This document shows, piece by piece, positions 1-8,273 of a stretch of DNA of 64,000 nucleotides; position 1 is the stretch's first letter, and each line of letters opens with the position of its first letter. Below the pieces are notes generated by a model, which made no database searches, was not told the origin of the DNA, and saw only the letters and a program-made list of their open reading frames with translations. The position numbers and the translations under genes are program-made. This DNA comes from Prevotella melaninogenica. Its GTDB lineage: Bacteria > Bacteroidota > Bacteroidia > Bacteroidales > Bacteroidaceae. The stretch spans positions 248,001-312,000 of the forward strand of contig NZ_CP054011.1 of the NCBI RefSeq assembly GCF_013267595.1, in the 5' to 3' direction.

Positions 1-47
1 ATGTAGCCCACAGTCTTTTATACTTTCTAAAACGTTATTGAGAGTTA

Positions 48-437
48 ATCATTAAGCGAATACATAGCTAAAACAGTCCACTGTCTATTCTATTATCATC
101 TTTCAAAGCAGAAAACCTTTTCATCTTAATGTGTTAAAAAAATGTAGATAGGGATTTGAAAAATCATTACATAATTTCGAATAAAACATCTATAAATAAG
201 GGCAAAAATAGGTATAAAGAGCATGTCTACAACTAACAGGAAATCAGTCAGTTATAAAGTGGTATAAGAAAAGGTGCTTAATTGGACTTCAAAAGGGCGT
301 TAGTAAGACCTCAAAAGGGCACCTTTTGCAAGTCAATTAGGCGTCTTTAAGAAGCCAAAAGAGCATATATTAGATTTGAGTTGTATGAAAATAGTTTACA
401 AGTAGTATCTGATAATGGAATAAGTTGTTTGTTGAAG
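48..437 (+). repeat. Interspersed ~390-bp intergenic element, copy A
   Basis: This gene-free stretch aligns over its whole length with the reverse complement of 32636-33021 and over most of its length with 15575-15918. Shared landmarks are CATTAAGCGAATACATAGCT near 50, CCTTTTCATCTTAA near 113, TTTGAAAAATCATTACATAA near 155, an array of five 22-bp units at 269-378, GAAAATAGTTTACA near 388 and GTTGTTTGTTGAAG near 424. No reading frame is conserved among copies, so it is probably non-coding. I see no clear terminal inverted repeats or target duplications. The rest of 1-629 holds nothing else I can name. Confidence 0.8.
269..378 (+). repeat. 22-bp tandem array, family 1, locus A (5 units)
   Basis: Units start at 269, 291, 313, 335 and 357, exactly 22 bp apart. 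They begin AAAAGGTGC, AAAAGGGCG, AAAAGGGCA, AATTAGGCG and AAAAGAGCA, and the first four end near (A)AG/AC-TC or CC. Many units carry an imperfect dyad AAAAG...CTTTT. There are no spacers, so this is not a CRISPR array. The same units in the same order occur at 15751-15860 and, inverted, at 32695-32804. Confidence 0.9.
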
Positions 438-629
438 CAGCTATCGTATCTATTTGCATTTTGTTTTATGCATGGTATTAATTTGGTGTAATCAATCTCG
501 TTTGTTTATAAGAACCAATCCCAATAGCAGCAGTTGACGATTATTCAGCTACTATTGGACATTGGTTATGATGTAAAAAGCTATAGTCTAATAGCGTTAT
601 CGTATTATTAAAGGTGTTTGTGAGCACCT

Positions 630-962
630 TTATCTTATGTAAACCTTCCCAGACTTCTTGTTGTCATTTGCCTTCTTCATCTCATCTTGATGCTTTTGGA
701 TGATAGGCTTCAGATACTTCTTTGATTTTGTTGTAATCAGAATTACACCGCCAGTACGTGGATAAAACAACTTGTTGAAGTCACTGTTTTTGATAACATT
801 CATACTAATGATGTCTTTTTGGTCAAGGTTATCGATGTTCTGTACCTCAACTCCATCTACAAGATATACTGGTATGTTCAGGCTATCTTGCTTCTCTTTA
901 GTTTGTGCACTTATGTTCAGACTTGCTATGAGTGCAACGATTAGGATAATAGACTTTCTCAT
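630..962 (-). CDS. Secreted TonB plug-like small protein, no barrel
   Basis: Protein of 110 aa with a signal peptide (MRKSIILIVALIASLNISAQ). The mature part contains PVYLVDGVEV near residue 31 and GGVILITTK near residue 72. These match the two ends of the plug domain of SusC/RagA receptors; the SusC in this window has PVYVVDGAQV and AGVIVITTK. No beta-barrel follows: the protein ends in a short Lys-rich tail. It is therefore a stand-alone plug-like domain rather than a receptor, and its function is unknown. It could be a degenerate receptor fragment, but an intact signal peptide and clean ends argue for a real small gene. It is transcribed away from the PorT-type gene's 3' end. Confidence 0.7.
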   Translation of the reverse strand: MRKSIILIVALIASLNISAQTKEKQDSLNIPVYLVDGVEVQNIDNLDQKDIISMNVIKNSDFNKLFYPRTGGVILITTKSKKYLKPIIQKHQDEMKKANDNKKSGKVYIR

Positions 963-1022
963 AATTTCTTTAGTTTATGAACTTTAGATTCTTATTTAGT
1001 AAATGAATAATTTTATAAATCT

Positions 1023-1145
1023 AATCTATGCAATTTTGAAGTAGCACTCCAAAAATACATAAAAAAGAGCGTACGTACAAGGGAAAAGTGTGTTTTAAAA
1101 AAAATCTATGCAATTTTGGAGTGTAACTTCAATATTGCATAGATT
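1023..1145. repeat. Pair of inverted copies around a palindrome
   Basis: AATCTATGCAATTTTG occurs at 1023 and again at 1103. The second copy folds as a hairpin with 12-bp perfect arms (1103-1114 and 1134-1145). The first copy (about 1025-1062) is close to the reverse complement of the second: it holds TTTTGAAGT...ACTCCAAAA where the second holds TTTTGGAGT...ACTTCAA. GTACGTAC lies between them. The stretch sits upstream of the 962 start and downstream of the porT stop, both on the minus strand. Confidence 0.6.
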
Positions 1146-1219
1146 CTGTTTGCTTTCGATAAGTCTTTCTTCGTTATTAATCTTTTATGCCATGTCTATT
1201 TGCTTGACAAATAAAGGAT

Positions 1220-1966
1220 TTACTCGAAGTAGAAAGTAAGTGCTATCATCTTAGCTCGTGTTTCGTTAACAGAGTTGGTGTACATGAGCATATTCTTGTC
1301 TTGTAGGTTCTTTGCATGACTCTTGTCAAGACTGTTTGTAAGGCTGTACATGAACTTCAATTCTGGGCGTAGCTTGAAATAAGGGAGGTAGAAATCGCAT
1401 CCAAGTCCTACTTCTACGAAGACATCGCTACGTTTGAGCTTGATATAATCATTGTCTTTACCTGAGAGGTTGAGCATAGGATTCAGACCTAACATCACGT
1501 AAGGGCGATGGTTGTTAAAGCGTGGAGCAGCTGCAATGAGGTCGAAAGCGCAAGAAATGTATGCTGTTTTGAGTTCTTGTACCTGCTCTGTAGACTCTCC
1601 TTGTGTATTAAGGTCTGTAATATTACGGAAAGTCAGATGTCGAGTGCCAAAGTACATAGCTGGAGCCATACGCAACTGAAAGGTAGAATTGAGGCGCAAC
1701 TCACCCAATACACCCACAGTGAATCCAGCATCCCAACGGTCTTGATCGGCTGAAACAATCTTCTGAACCACTCCGTTGCCATCATCAAGGTCAATCATTT
1801 GTGGTCCAACATTGTTAAGTTCAAGGTCTTGCAGATGTGTACCAACGAGCACTCCGAAATGAAAATCACGCAGATCCGTATAAGGGCGGTTCTGCACTCT
1901 TCGTTCCTGTGCGTGGATTGTAAGCACAGAAGCCAATAGGATGAGGGCTACTAATATTCTTTTCAT
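1220..1966 (-). CDS. porT: PorT-family outer membrane beta-barrel protein
   Basis: 248 aa with a signal peptide ending at ...IHAQ. The rest shows alternating hydrophobic strands typical of an 8-strand barrel, opening with FHFGVLVGTHLQDL near residue 35 and ending in the aromatic C-terminus LTFYFE expected of an outer membrane protein. Length and the N-terminal FHFG motif fit PorT, an outer membrane component linked to type IX secretion in Bacteroidetes. Family recognition is from the motif and overall pattern, so a related porin-like barrel is the alternative. It is alone on its strand; the 3' side faces the inverted-repeat pair at 1023-1145. Confidence 0.7.
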   Translation of the reverse strand: MKRILVALILLASVLTIHAQERRVQNRPYTDLRDFHFGVLVGTHLQDLELNNVGPQMIDLDDGNGVVQKIVSADQDRWDAGFTVGVLGELRLNSTFQLRMAPAMYFGTRHLTFRNITDLNTQGESTEQVQELKTAYISCAFDLIAAAPRFNNHRPYVMLGLNPMLNLSGKDNDYIKLKRSDVFVEVGLGCDFYLPYFKLRPELKFMYSLTNSLDKSHAKNLQDKNMLMYTNSVNETRAKMIALTFYFE

Positions 1967-2241
1967 AATTAATCTTCAAACGTATTTCTACTGGTTTTAT
2001 TGTCTATATTAATAAAGTTCTCGTCCAACTTTTCTGCCTTCTCATCCTTTTTAGGTAGGGAGTGGAAAGGATGTTTTGACTAAATAGAGGTTAATCTGTT
2101 GTTTATAATTGTTTCAAAAAGATATATAATAGTCTGTTTGTTAATAAGTTAGATTGAAAAACATTTCATGATTTTTATTTTTATGCCGTCTAAATATTTG
2201 TAATTTTTATCAATATGTTTAGGTATTCAAGAAATTATTTC

Positions 2242-2249
2242 TAACTTTG
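2242..2249 (+). promoter_or_regulatory. -7 element for ferredoxin
   Basis: TAACTTTG matches the Bacteroidetes -7 consensus TAnnTTTG and lies 71 bp before the ferredoxin ATG. I do not see a convincing -33 TTG at the expected spacing. Confidence 0.5.
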
Positions 2250-2320
2250 CATCATCAAATTTAGGTATTGAGCCTATTTGTAATACAAGAACATTATTAA
2301 CATTATAAATTATTTATATT

Positions 2321-2488
2321 ATGGCTTACGTAATTGGTAATGATTGTATCGCTTGTGGTACATGTATCGACGAATGTCCAGTAGAGGCTATCTCTGAGGG
2401 TGATATCTATAAAATTGATGCAGACGCTTGTACTGAGTGTGGTACTTGTGCATCAGTTTGTCCAAGTGAGGCTATCAGCCTTCCATAA
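2321..2488 (+). CDS. Small 2x[4Fe-4S] ferredoxin
   Basis: A 55-aa protein read directly from the DNA. It has two classic CxxCxxCxxxCP clusters, CIACGTCIDECP at residues 9-20 and CTECGTCASVCP at 38-49, giving eight cysteines for two [4Fe-4S] centres. This is the bacterial clostridial-type low-potential electron carrier, acting in the cytoplasm, for example with pyruvate or 2-oxoacid:ferredoxin oxidoreductases. Those partners are not encoded in this window. A promoter -7 box lies at 2242 and a strong GAAA-loop terminator follows at 2518, so it is probably a monocistronic, well expressed gene. Confidence 0.95.
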   Translation: MAYVIGNDCIACGTCIDECPVEAISEGDIYKIDADACTECGTCASVCPSEAISLP

Positions 2489-2517
2489 GGTTTTATAACC
2501 TGTTACTGATTAAATTC

Positions 2518-2550
2518 ACAAGGCGAGTCGAAAGGCTCGCCTTGTAAGTT
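2518..2550 (+). terminator. Terminator of ferredoxin gene
   Basis: A 12-bp stem ACAAGGCGAGTC / GGCTCGCCTTGT (one G-U pair) closes on a GAAA tetraloop and is followed by a weakly T-rich tail. It starts 30 bp after the stop codon. Confidence 0.8.
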
Positions 2551-2910
2551 TTATGATAGTTTGTAATGGGAATTATTGGTAGGAGCTATTGCGAACGCTA
2601 TGAATAGTTGCTACTTCTTGATAAGTTTTCGTGGAACAGTAGATATTTAGTGTGGATACACATTTAGTTTGTGGAGCTGCTTGGATAATTGGTGAAATTC
2701 AATTTGCTGTCACTGCTGTCATTTGTTGTATGTGCTTAACTTGTTAGTTTACAGAGGAATAAACGAAGTGTTAAAAGTGACAGGAAAATGAAATAAAAAT
2801 ATTCCTGTAAGATATGTGTATGTACGATGAAGTTAAGAATACTTTATAATAAGATCTTTCCTGTCTGCTTAAACTCATATTGAGGCGTGCATTGGGTTGT
2901 ATAGAAAACA

Positions 2911-2947
2911 AAAAAGGTTGGTAATCATAATGATTATCAACCTTTTT
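2911..2947 (-). terminator. Terminator of tRNA-Met
   Basis: AAAAAGGTTG...CAACCTTTTT forms a stem of about 16 bp immediately 3' of the minus-strand tRNA. A-rich and T-rich ends make it usable in both directions. Confidence 0.75.
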
Positions 2948-2948
2948 G

Positions 2949-3022
2949 TAGCGGGACGGGGCTACGATCCCCGGACCTCCGGATTATGAATCCGACGCTC
3001 TAACCAACTGAGCTATCCCGCC
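2949..3022 (-). tRNA. tRNA-Met (anticodon CAT)
   Basis: A full cloverleaf can be drawn on the minus strand: acceptor GGCGGGA/TCCCGCT, D-arm GCTC...GAGC, anticodon stem TCGGA/TCCGG with loop TTCATAA (anticodon CAT), T-arm CGGGG/CCCCG, discriminator A. It is 74 nt, and CCA is not encoded. The A-T-rich loop and GGCGGGA acceptor fit elongator methionine tRNA. A lysidine-modified isoleucine tRNA(CAT) is the alternative and cannot be excluded without comparing identity elements. Confidence 0.93.
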
Positions 3023-3054
3023 GTCCATTTAACTTTCGTTCTTGAAAGCGGGTG

Positions 3055-3085
3055 CAAAGGTATGAAGAAAATATCATACTCGCAA
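3055..3085 (-). promoter_or_regulatory. Promoter of tRNA-Met
   Basis: On the minus strand TTG (3083-3085) is followed after 20 bp by TACCTTTG (3055-3062). This is the Bacteroidetes -33/-7 pair at ideal spacing, about 33 bp upstream of the tRNA 5' end. Confidence 0.7.
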
Positions 3086-3471
3086 ATATTAAGTCGTTTT
3101 TTTAACGGATATTCGATAAAAAGTTTTATATTTGCACCTGATAATAGGAATAGACGACTATATAACATGTTGTTATTTTGTGTGATAACAGCATTTCTTG
3201 TTTTGTGATATTACTGACGAATTTATCTGTTAGTTTGGTGATCAGGCAATAAAATGGGGCTTTGTTCGTTAAAGATATGTCCTTCTGTATGGCGCATGAA
3301 AAGAGAATTGTAGTTCTAACATGATGTAGACAATGTTGTTTTTAAGCACTATTTGTACAACTGCTAAAAACTGACTTGTATGAAGAATGTCTTTTAATAG
3401 AATGTTTTTGAAGCGTTGATAGCAGAAAAAGAGAGTTGTAAAAAGAATAATATTAAACGTAATAATTGAAG
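3086..3471. other. Gene-free gap before START-like gene
   Basis: I see no gene. A possible -7 box TATATTTG is at 3127-3134 on the plus strand, without a clear -33 partner; it could drive the gene starting at 3472 with a long leader. Confidence 0.4.
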
Positions 3472-3864
3472 ATGAATAAGAAAATCGAACTGGAATACGA
3501 ATTGAAAACACGTTCGGGCAGTGCTGTGTGGGCACTGATTAGCACACCAATTGGTTTGATGAAATGGTTGGCAGATGAAGTAACGATTGATGAAGATGTG
3601 GCAACCTTTATTTGGGGTAACCCGCTACGTGAACACGATACACATACGGCAACAGTTGTCGAAATGGTAAAAAACAATTATATACGTTTTCATTGGGACT
3701 CGTCTGATAGTGATTCTTATTGGGAAATGAAGATGTTTCATAGCGAGATTGCTGGCAACTATCATCTGTTGGTTACTGACTTCGCTGATGATGATGATGT
3801 GGAAGGGTTGGAACAACTTTGGAATCAGAATATAGACCGCCTACATCGTATAACAGGAATGTAA
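3472..3864 (+). CDS. START-like (SRPBCC) domain protein
   Basis: 130 aa from the ATG at 3472; a TTG two codons upstream is less likely. The sequence has the layout of a small SRPBCC/START-like fold: an N-terminal strand (KIELEYEL), a helix (MKWLADEV), paired acidic beta strands ending FHWDSSDSDSYWEMK, and an amphipathic C-terminal helix (LEQLWNQNIDRLHRITGM). The family binds hydrophobic ligands in a central cavity; the ligand here is unknown. The protein is strongly acidic and cytoplasmic, with no signal peptide. It lies 420 bp upstream of the LptF/G permease on the same strand. Confidence 0.7.
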   Translation: MNKKIELEYELKTRSGSAVWALISTPIGLMKWLADEVTIDEDVATFIWGNPLREHDTHTATVVEMVKNNYIRFHWDSSDSDSYWEMKMFHSEIAGNYHLLVTDFADDDDVEGLEQLWNQNIDRLHRITGM

Positions 3865-4286
3865 TCTTTTATAAATATATTGTAATCGGAATAGGGTATA
3901 TGACACGACGTTGAAGTAGCCGTCCATATACTCTATTCTGTTGTTTAGAGGGGTTGTAAGAGTGGAATGATGTTCTTTGTTTACTCAGTATATTGTACAG
4001 ATAGAGAAAGAAAGAGCCTTTCCAGTGTTACTTCTTTTGAAGTTGTAGCGCTTTATGGAGAAGATGTATAAACAAAAGAGTAAAGAGTAGAGGAGGGTAG
4101 ATGTTATAAAAGGAAAGACGGTGGTAAAAGAATAAAAATACTAAAAAAGACCATTACTCTGATATTTTTATGTAATTTTGCAAAAGGTAAGTCGTACTTT
4201 ACAGGTTAAAAGCAAGATTTCTCTGCTTTTATTCGTAATAGCTTCGCACATAAAATAAGGGAGGATAAGAACCTCGTTATTATATC
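3865..4286. other. Gap with hairpin and possible lptF promoter
   Basis: A hairpin with 13-bp arms, AATAGGGTATATG / CATATACTCTATT (one G-U pair), lies near 3889-3940 and may end the upstream transcript. A -7-like TAATTTTG is at 4173-4180, 107 bp before lptF. No gene is visible. Confidence 0.5.
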
Positions 4287-6209
4287 ATGTTTCAAATCAA
4301 GAAGTTAGATATATTCATTGCCAAGCAGTTTGGTATGCTTTTCATGGGAACATTCTTCATCAGCTTGTTTGTGTTGATGATGCAGTTCTTGTGGCGATAT
4401 GTTGATGACTTGATTGGAAAAGGATTGTCAATGGATGTTCTTGGACAATTCTTTTGGTATATGAGCTTGATGATGGTGCCGCAAGCGCTTCCTTTGGCGA
4501 TTCTTCTTTCATCGCTTATTTCCTATGGTAACCTTGGCGAAAGTTCAGAGTTGACAGCAATAAAAGCAGCTGGTATCTCTTTGATTCAGTCGTTTAGAGG
4601 ACTGATTGTTGTTAGTATTTTTATTGCTTTTGGCTCTTTTTATTTCCAAAATAACGTAGGACCAATAGCACATAAACATATAGCCCAACTGCTTATCTCT
4701 ATGAAGCAGAAGAGTCCTGAGTTGGAAATCCCAGAAGGAATCTTCTATGATGGTATTCCACAAACCAATCTCTACGTAGAGAAGAAAGACTTGAAGACTG
4801 GTCACCTATATAATATTATGGTGTACCGAATGACGGATAGCTACGAAGATCAGGCTATTATCCTTGCAGACTCAGGTATGTTGCAGTCTACAGCGGATAA
4901 GAAACATCTGGTTCTGAACCTATGGAGTGGCGAGTGGTTTGAGAATATGCGCTCGCAGGAAATGGGTAATAGTGCCAGTGTTCCTTATCGTCGAGAGACA
5001 TTTGCACACAAGCATATAGTTCTTGATTTCGATGGAGACTTCAATCTTACGGACATGGCTGGTATCTCTAACGATGCCCGTACGAAGAGTATTCAGAAGA
5101 TACAGCACGACAAGGACTCCTTAGTGCATGTTTATGATAGTGTGGGTAATGCTTTCTATAAGGATGCGCAGACAGTTTATTATCGAGATCCTAACCTTAA
5201 AGCTTCCGAGAAGAAACAGGCTATAAAGCTGTCGGGAGAAAAGGCATTTAATGTAGACTCGGTATTTAAAAAGCTTCCTGCAGACCAGCGTCGTTATGTA
5301 ATAGACCAAGCGTTGTCAACCGTTCAGCAAGAAGTTAGCGACCTTGACTTTAAGAGTATGATAACCAGCGACGGTGATAGACTAATCCGTTTACATGATA
5401 TTGAGACGATTAACAAGTTCACCTTGTCGTTGATATGTATTATCTTCTTCTTTATCGGAGCTCCACTTGGTGCGATTATCCGTAAGGGAGGATTGGGTAT
5501 TCCTATCATTATCAGCGTTATCGTGTTCATTATTTTTTATATCCTCGATAATACTGGTTATCGAATGTCACGTCAGGGAGACTGGGCGATATGGTTTGGT
5601 AAAGGATTGTCTATGGCTGTTCTTATCCCAATGGCTGTATTCTTCACCTACAAGGCGAACAATGATTCAACAGTGTTCAATGCGGATATGTATAAGAACA
5701 TGTTGATGAAGATGTTTGGAATGCGTGTGAAACGTAGTGTGGCCAGCAAGGAGGTTATCTTAAATGACCCTGATTATAGTAAGGCAGCAGAACAACTTAA
5801 TGATCTGAGCGTAAGAATTACGGAGTATGCTAAGACACGCAGGTTGAAGTCTGCGCCTAATATTATAAAGGTGTTCTTCCGCTATCATACGGATCATGTC
5901 ATTGAGAAGATTAATGATGAACTTGAAAATGTCATAGAAGACTTAGGCAATACGCGTAATAAAGTCATCATGGCAGAATTAAATAAATACCCAATATTAG
6001 CAGTAAAGGCACATACAAGACCATTCGATCATAAGTGGTCGAACATTCTTGCAGCAGTTATAGTGCCTGCTGGTATTTTCTTCTACTTCCGAATGTGGCG
6101 TTTCCGCTTACGTCTTTATCGCGACCTTCGTACTATTATTAGCTGTAATGATACGATTATCGCAGAGATACAACGTATAAAGGAAAAAGAGGAAGCAAGG
6201 GGCTATTGA
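4287..6209 (+). CDS. LptF/LptG-family permease
   Basis: 640 aa. N-terminal YjgP/YjgQ pattern: KKLDIFIAKQFGMLF, then transmembrane segments near residues 15-35, 55-75 and 95-120, a long periplasmic beta-jellyroll region (about 125-370), and further membrane helices near 380-400, 405-425 and 435-455. LptF and LptG form the inner membrane part of the LptB2FG exporter that extracts lipopolysaccharide and passes it to LptC. Proteobacterial members have about 360 aa. Here an extra C-terminal part of about 190 aa contains one more membrane helix (IVPAGIFFYFRMWRF) and a basic end. LptF versus LptG cannot be decided from one copy. The ribBA start follows after 26 bp. Confidence 0.88.
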   Translation: MFQIKKLDIFIAKQFGMLFMGTFFISLFVLMMQFLWRYVDDLIGKGLSMDVLGQFFWYMSLMMVPQALPLAILLSSLISYGNLGESSELTAIKAAGISLIQSFRGLIVVSIFIAFGSFYFQNNVGPIAHKHIAQLLISMKQKSPELEIPEGIFYDGIPQTNLYVEKKDLKTGHLYNIMVYRMTDSYEDQAIILADSGMLQSTADKKHLVLNLWSGEWFENMRSQEMGNSASVPYRRETFAHKHIVLDFDGDFNLTDMAGISNDARTKSIQKIQHDKDSLVHVYDSVGNAFYKDAQTVYYRDPNLKASEKKQAIKLSGEKAFNVDSVFKKLPADQRRYVIDQALSTVQQEVSDLDFKSMITSDGDRLIRLHDIETINKFTLSLICIIFFFIGAPLGAIIRKGGLGIPIIISVIVFIIFYILDNTGYRMSRQGDWAIWFGKGLSMAVLIPMAVFFTYKANNDSTVFNADMYKNMLMKMFGMRVKRSVASKEVILNDPDYSKAAEQLNDLSVRITEYAKTRRLKSAPNIIKVFFRYHTDHVIEKINDELENVIEDLGNTRNKVIMAELNKYPILAVKAHTRPFDHKWSNILAAVIVPAGIFFYFRMWRFRLRLYRDLRTIISCNDTIIAEIQRIKEKEEARGY

Positions 6210-6235
6210 TAAAAACAATGTAAATCAGTAACTAT

Positions 6236-7441
6236 ATGGAAGAATTTAAACTTGATAGCATCGAGGATGCACTGAAAGACTTTCGGGAGGGAAAGTTCGT
6301 TATCGTAGTAGATGATGAAGACCGAGAGAATGAAGGCGACCTTATTATGGCTGCAGAAATGATAACGCCAGAGAAGGTTAACTTCATGTTGAAGAATGCA
6401 CGAGGTGTGCTTTGTGTTCCTATAACGATATCACGTGCGGAGGAATTGGATTTGCCTCATCAGGTTTCTGATAACACATCAGTACTTGGAACTCCTTTCA
6501 CCGTTACGGTTGATAAGTTGGAAGGCTGTTCAACAGGTGTGTCTACACACGATCGTGCTGAAACAATTAAGGCTTTGGCTGATCCTAATTCTACTCCTCA
6601 GACTTTCGGCCGTCCTGGACATGTCAATCCACTTTATGCTCAGGATAATGGTGTTTTGCGTCGTTCGGGTCATACTGAAGCCGCTGTCGACCTCTGTAAG
6701 CTCGCAGGTTGTTTCCCTGCTGGTGTGTTAATGGAGATTATGAACGAAGATGGTACGATGGCTCGTATGCCTGATTTGCAGAAGCGTGCAAAGGAATGGG
6801 GTATGAAGATTATCAGTATCAAGGACATTATTGCCTATCGTTTGAAGAAGGAAACAAGTATTGTCGTTGGTGAGGAAGTAGAACTCCCTACACAATATGG
6901 TATGTTTCACTTGATTCCATTCCGTCAAGCAAATGGTTTGGAAAACATGGCTCTTATCAAGGGTACATGGAAAGAGGATGAAGCAATACTTGTACGTGTA
7001 CACTCATCATGTGCAACGGGTGACATCCTTGGTAGTCAGCGTTGTGATTGTGGCGAACAACTTCATAAGGCGATGGAGATGATTGAGAAAGAAGGCAAGG
7101 GTGTTATTATCTATATGCAGCAGGAAGGTCGTGGCATTGGTTTGATGAATAAGATTGCAGCCTATAAGTTGCAAGACCAAGGTCTTGATACGGTTGAGGC
7201 TAACCTTCATCTTGGTTTCCGTCCAGACGAACGCGATTATGGTTGTGGAGCACAGATGTTGCGTCATCTTGGTGTTCATAAGATGCGTTTGATAACAAAC
7301 AATCCAACGAAGCGAGTAGGCCTTGAGGCTTATGGCTTAGAGATTGAGGAGAATGTACCTATTGAGATAACTCCAAATAAGTTTGACTATCGCTATCTGA
7401 AGACCAAGCGTGATCGTATGGGACACGACTTGCATCTTTAA
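6236..7441 (+). CDS. ribBA: RibBA: DHBP synthase / GTP cyclohydrolase II
   Basis: 401-aa bifunctional enzyme of riboflavin synthesis. The N-terminal half is 3,4-dihydroxy-2-butanone-4-phosphate synthase, with the acidic metal and substrate motif [11 protein letters not shown] near residue 26 and GHTEAAVDL near 144. The C-terminal half is GTP cyclohydrolase II, with the zinc cysteines in [20 protein letters not shown] near 255-274 and QQEGRGIGL near 297. Both active-site sets appear complete, and length matches the family. It starts 26 bp after the permease gene, so it is probably cotranscribed with it. No FMN riboswitch is visible upstream. Confidence 0.97.
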   Translation: MEEFKLDSIEDALKDFREGKFVIVVDDEDRENEGDLIMAAEMITPEKVNFMLKNARGVLCVPITISRAEELDLPHQVSDNTSVLGTPFTVTVDKLEGCSTGVSTHDRAETIKALADPNSTPQTFGRPGHVNPLYAQDNGVLRRSGHTEAAVDLCKLAGCFPAGVLMEIMNEDGTMARMPDLQKRAKEWGMKIISIKDIIAYRLKKETSIVVGEEVELPTQYGMFHLIPFRQANGLENMALIKGTWKEDEAILVRVHSSCATGDILGSQRCDCGEQLHKAMEMIEKEGKGVIIYMQQEGRGIGLMNKIAAYKLQDQGLDTVEANLHLGFRPDERDYGCGAQMLRHLGVHKMRLITNNPTKRVGLEAYGLEIEENVPIEITPNKFDYRYLKTKRDRMGHDLHL

Positions 7442-7456
7442 GATGGGTTCTATTTA

Positions 7457-7584
7457 TTAGCTTTGTCATATATCGGACTCTCTTCGACTCAAATTGTCAG
7501 TTCACGTAGTCATTATGTTTGCATAACTTCTTCGTTCACTATCAATTTGCCCTCGAAGATACTTTCGGAAGATGACAAAGCTAA
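7457..7584. repeat. Nested long inverted repeat after ribBA
   Basis: Outer arms TTAGCTTTGTCAT (7457-7469) and ATGACAAAGCTAA (7572-7584) pair perfectly over 13 bp. Inside, TCTTCGA-ctc-AAATTG (7481-7496) pairs with CAATTT-gccc-TCGAAGA (7543-7559), and a small TTATG/CATAA stem lies in the centre. The whole 128-nt stretch could fold as one multi-helix RNA, or be a small palindromic mobile element. No T-run follows. Confidence 0.6.
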
Positions 7585-7643
7585 TTAATAAACTCCACCT
7601 TATAAATATAAAACTACGATATACTTTGAACGAGGTTTATCAT

Positions 7644-7687
7644 CAAGAAGAATGACTATTCCTTCAAAAAGGTTAGGGATGTGATAG
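7644..7687 (+). repeat. Degenerate 22-bp repeat pair, family 3
   Basis: TGACTATTCCTTC followed by AAAAAGGTTAGGG resembles TAACTATTTCTTC followed by AAAAAGGTTGACGG at 39922-39965, in the same 22-bp register (7644 and 7666). Only about two recognisable units remain. Confidence 0.45.
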
Positions 7688-7789
7688 AGCTTACCCCCTT
7701 CTAATGGGAAAGAACAAAAGATGGGTACTGCTTTTGTGAGACGATTTGTCCTATTTTTTTATCACCTCGTTTTCTGTTGACGCTAAATT

Positions 7790-7877
7790 GGCTTCTAAAA
7801 GATGCCCAATTGAGGTTCAAAAGGTGCTCTTTAAGGCTTCAATAGATGCCCTTTTGAAAGCCAATTAAGCACCTTTT
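7790..7877 (-). repeat. 22-bp tandem array, family 1, locus B (4 units)
   Basis: Read on the minus strand, units occupy 7856-7877, 7834-7855, 7812-7833 and 7790-7811. They begin AAAAGGTGC, AAAAGGGCA, TAAAGAGCA and AATTGGGCA, each exactly 22 bp long. A weaker fifth unit may be at 7768-7789. The flanks are less like the other copies than their arrays are. The rest of the 832-bp ribBA-aminotransferase gap shows no gene. Confidence 0.85.
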
Positions 7878-8204
7878 AATGTATGGCTCTTAATAGCTTG
7901 ATAATTTGATAGTTATAAGTAGGCTTTTATAAGCTTATAAGCGTTGATTTCCCTCAATTTATCATAGGTGTTTTGTAAATATATTTCTAATACGATAGAG
8001 GTGGATGTTGTCCTTAATATAATTATCATGATGGCTTTGACTTATATTGCTGATTGCAGTTTATGAGTATATTAATTAAAGAATGTACAAATTCATTTTG
8101 TATAGTTTGAGCTATGGAATTTCTCATTTATTATATTATTTCCTTATCATCAACTGACAAATCGGCACTAAAATTCTTATATTGATAAAATAAAGAAAGA
8201 AAAG

Positions 8205-8236
8205 TTGCGTTATCAAAATGATTTTGCGTACTTTTG
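8205..8236 (+). promoter_or_regulatory. Promoter of aminotransferase gene
   Basis: TTG at 8205-8207 and TACTTTTG at 8229-8236, spaced by 21 bp, fit the Bacteroidetes -33/-7 consensus. They lie 38 bp before the start codon. Confidence 0.7.
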
Positions 8237-8273
8237 TACTTGATATTATTTATAAAGAAAGATAAGGTTCGAA

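Larger units (their letters stand above)
2489..2948. other. Gene-free gap, ferredoxin to tRNA
   Basis: Apart from the ferredoxin terminator (2518-2545) and the tRNA terminator (2911-2947) I see no gene, promoter or repeat here. Confidence 0.6.

Noticed and set aside
269..378. CRISPR array
   Set aside because: The 22-bp units are contiguous, with no variable spacers, and no cas genes are present.
6210..6235. FMN riboswitch before ribBA
   Set aside because: Only 26 bp separate ribBA from the permease gene, leaving no room for one.
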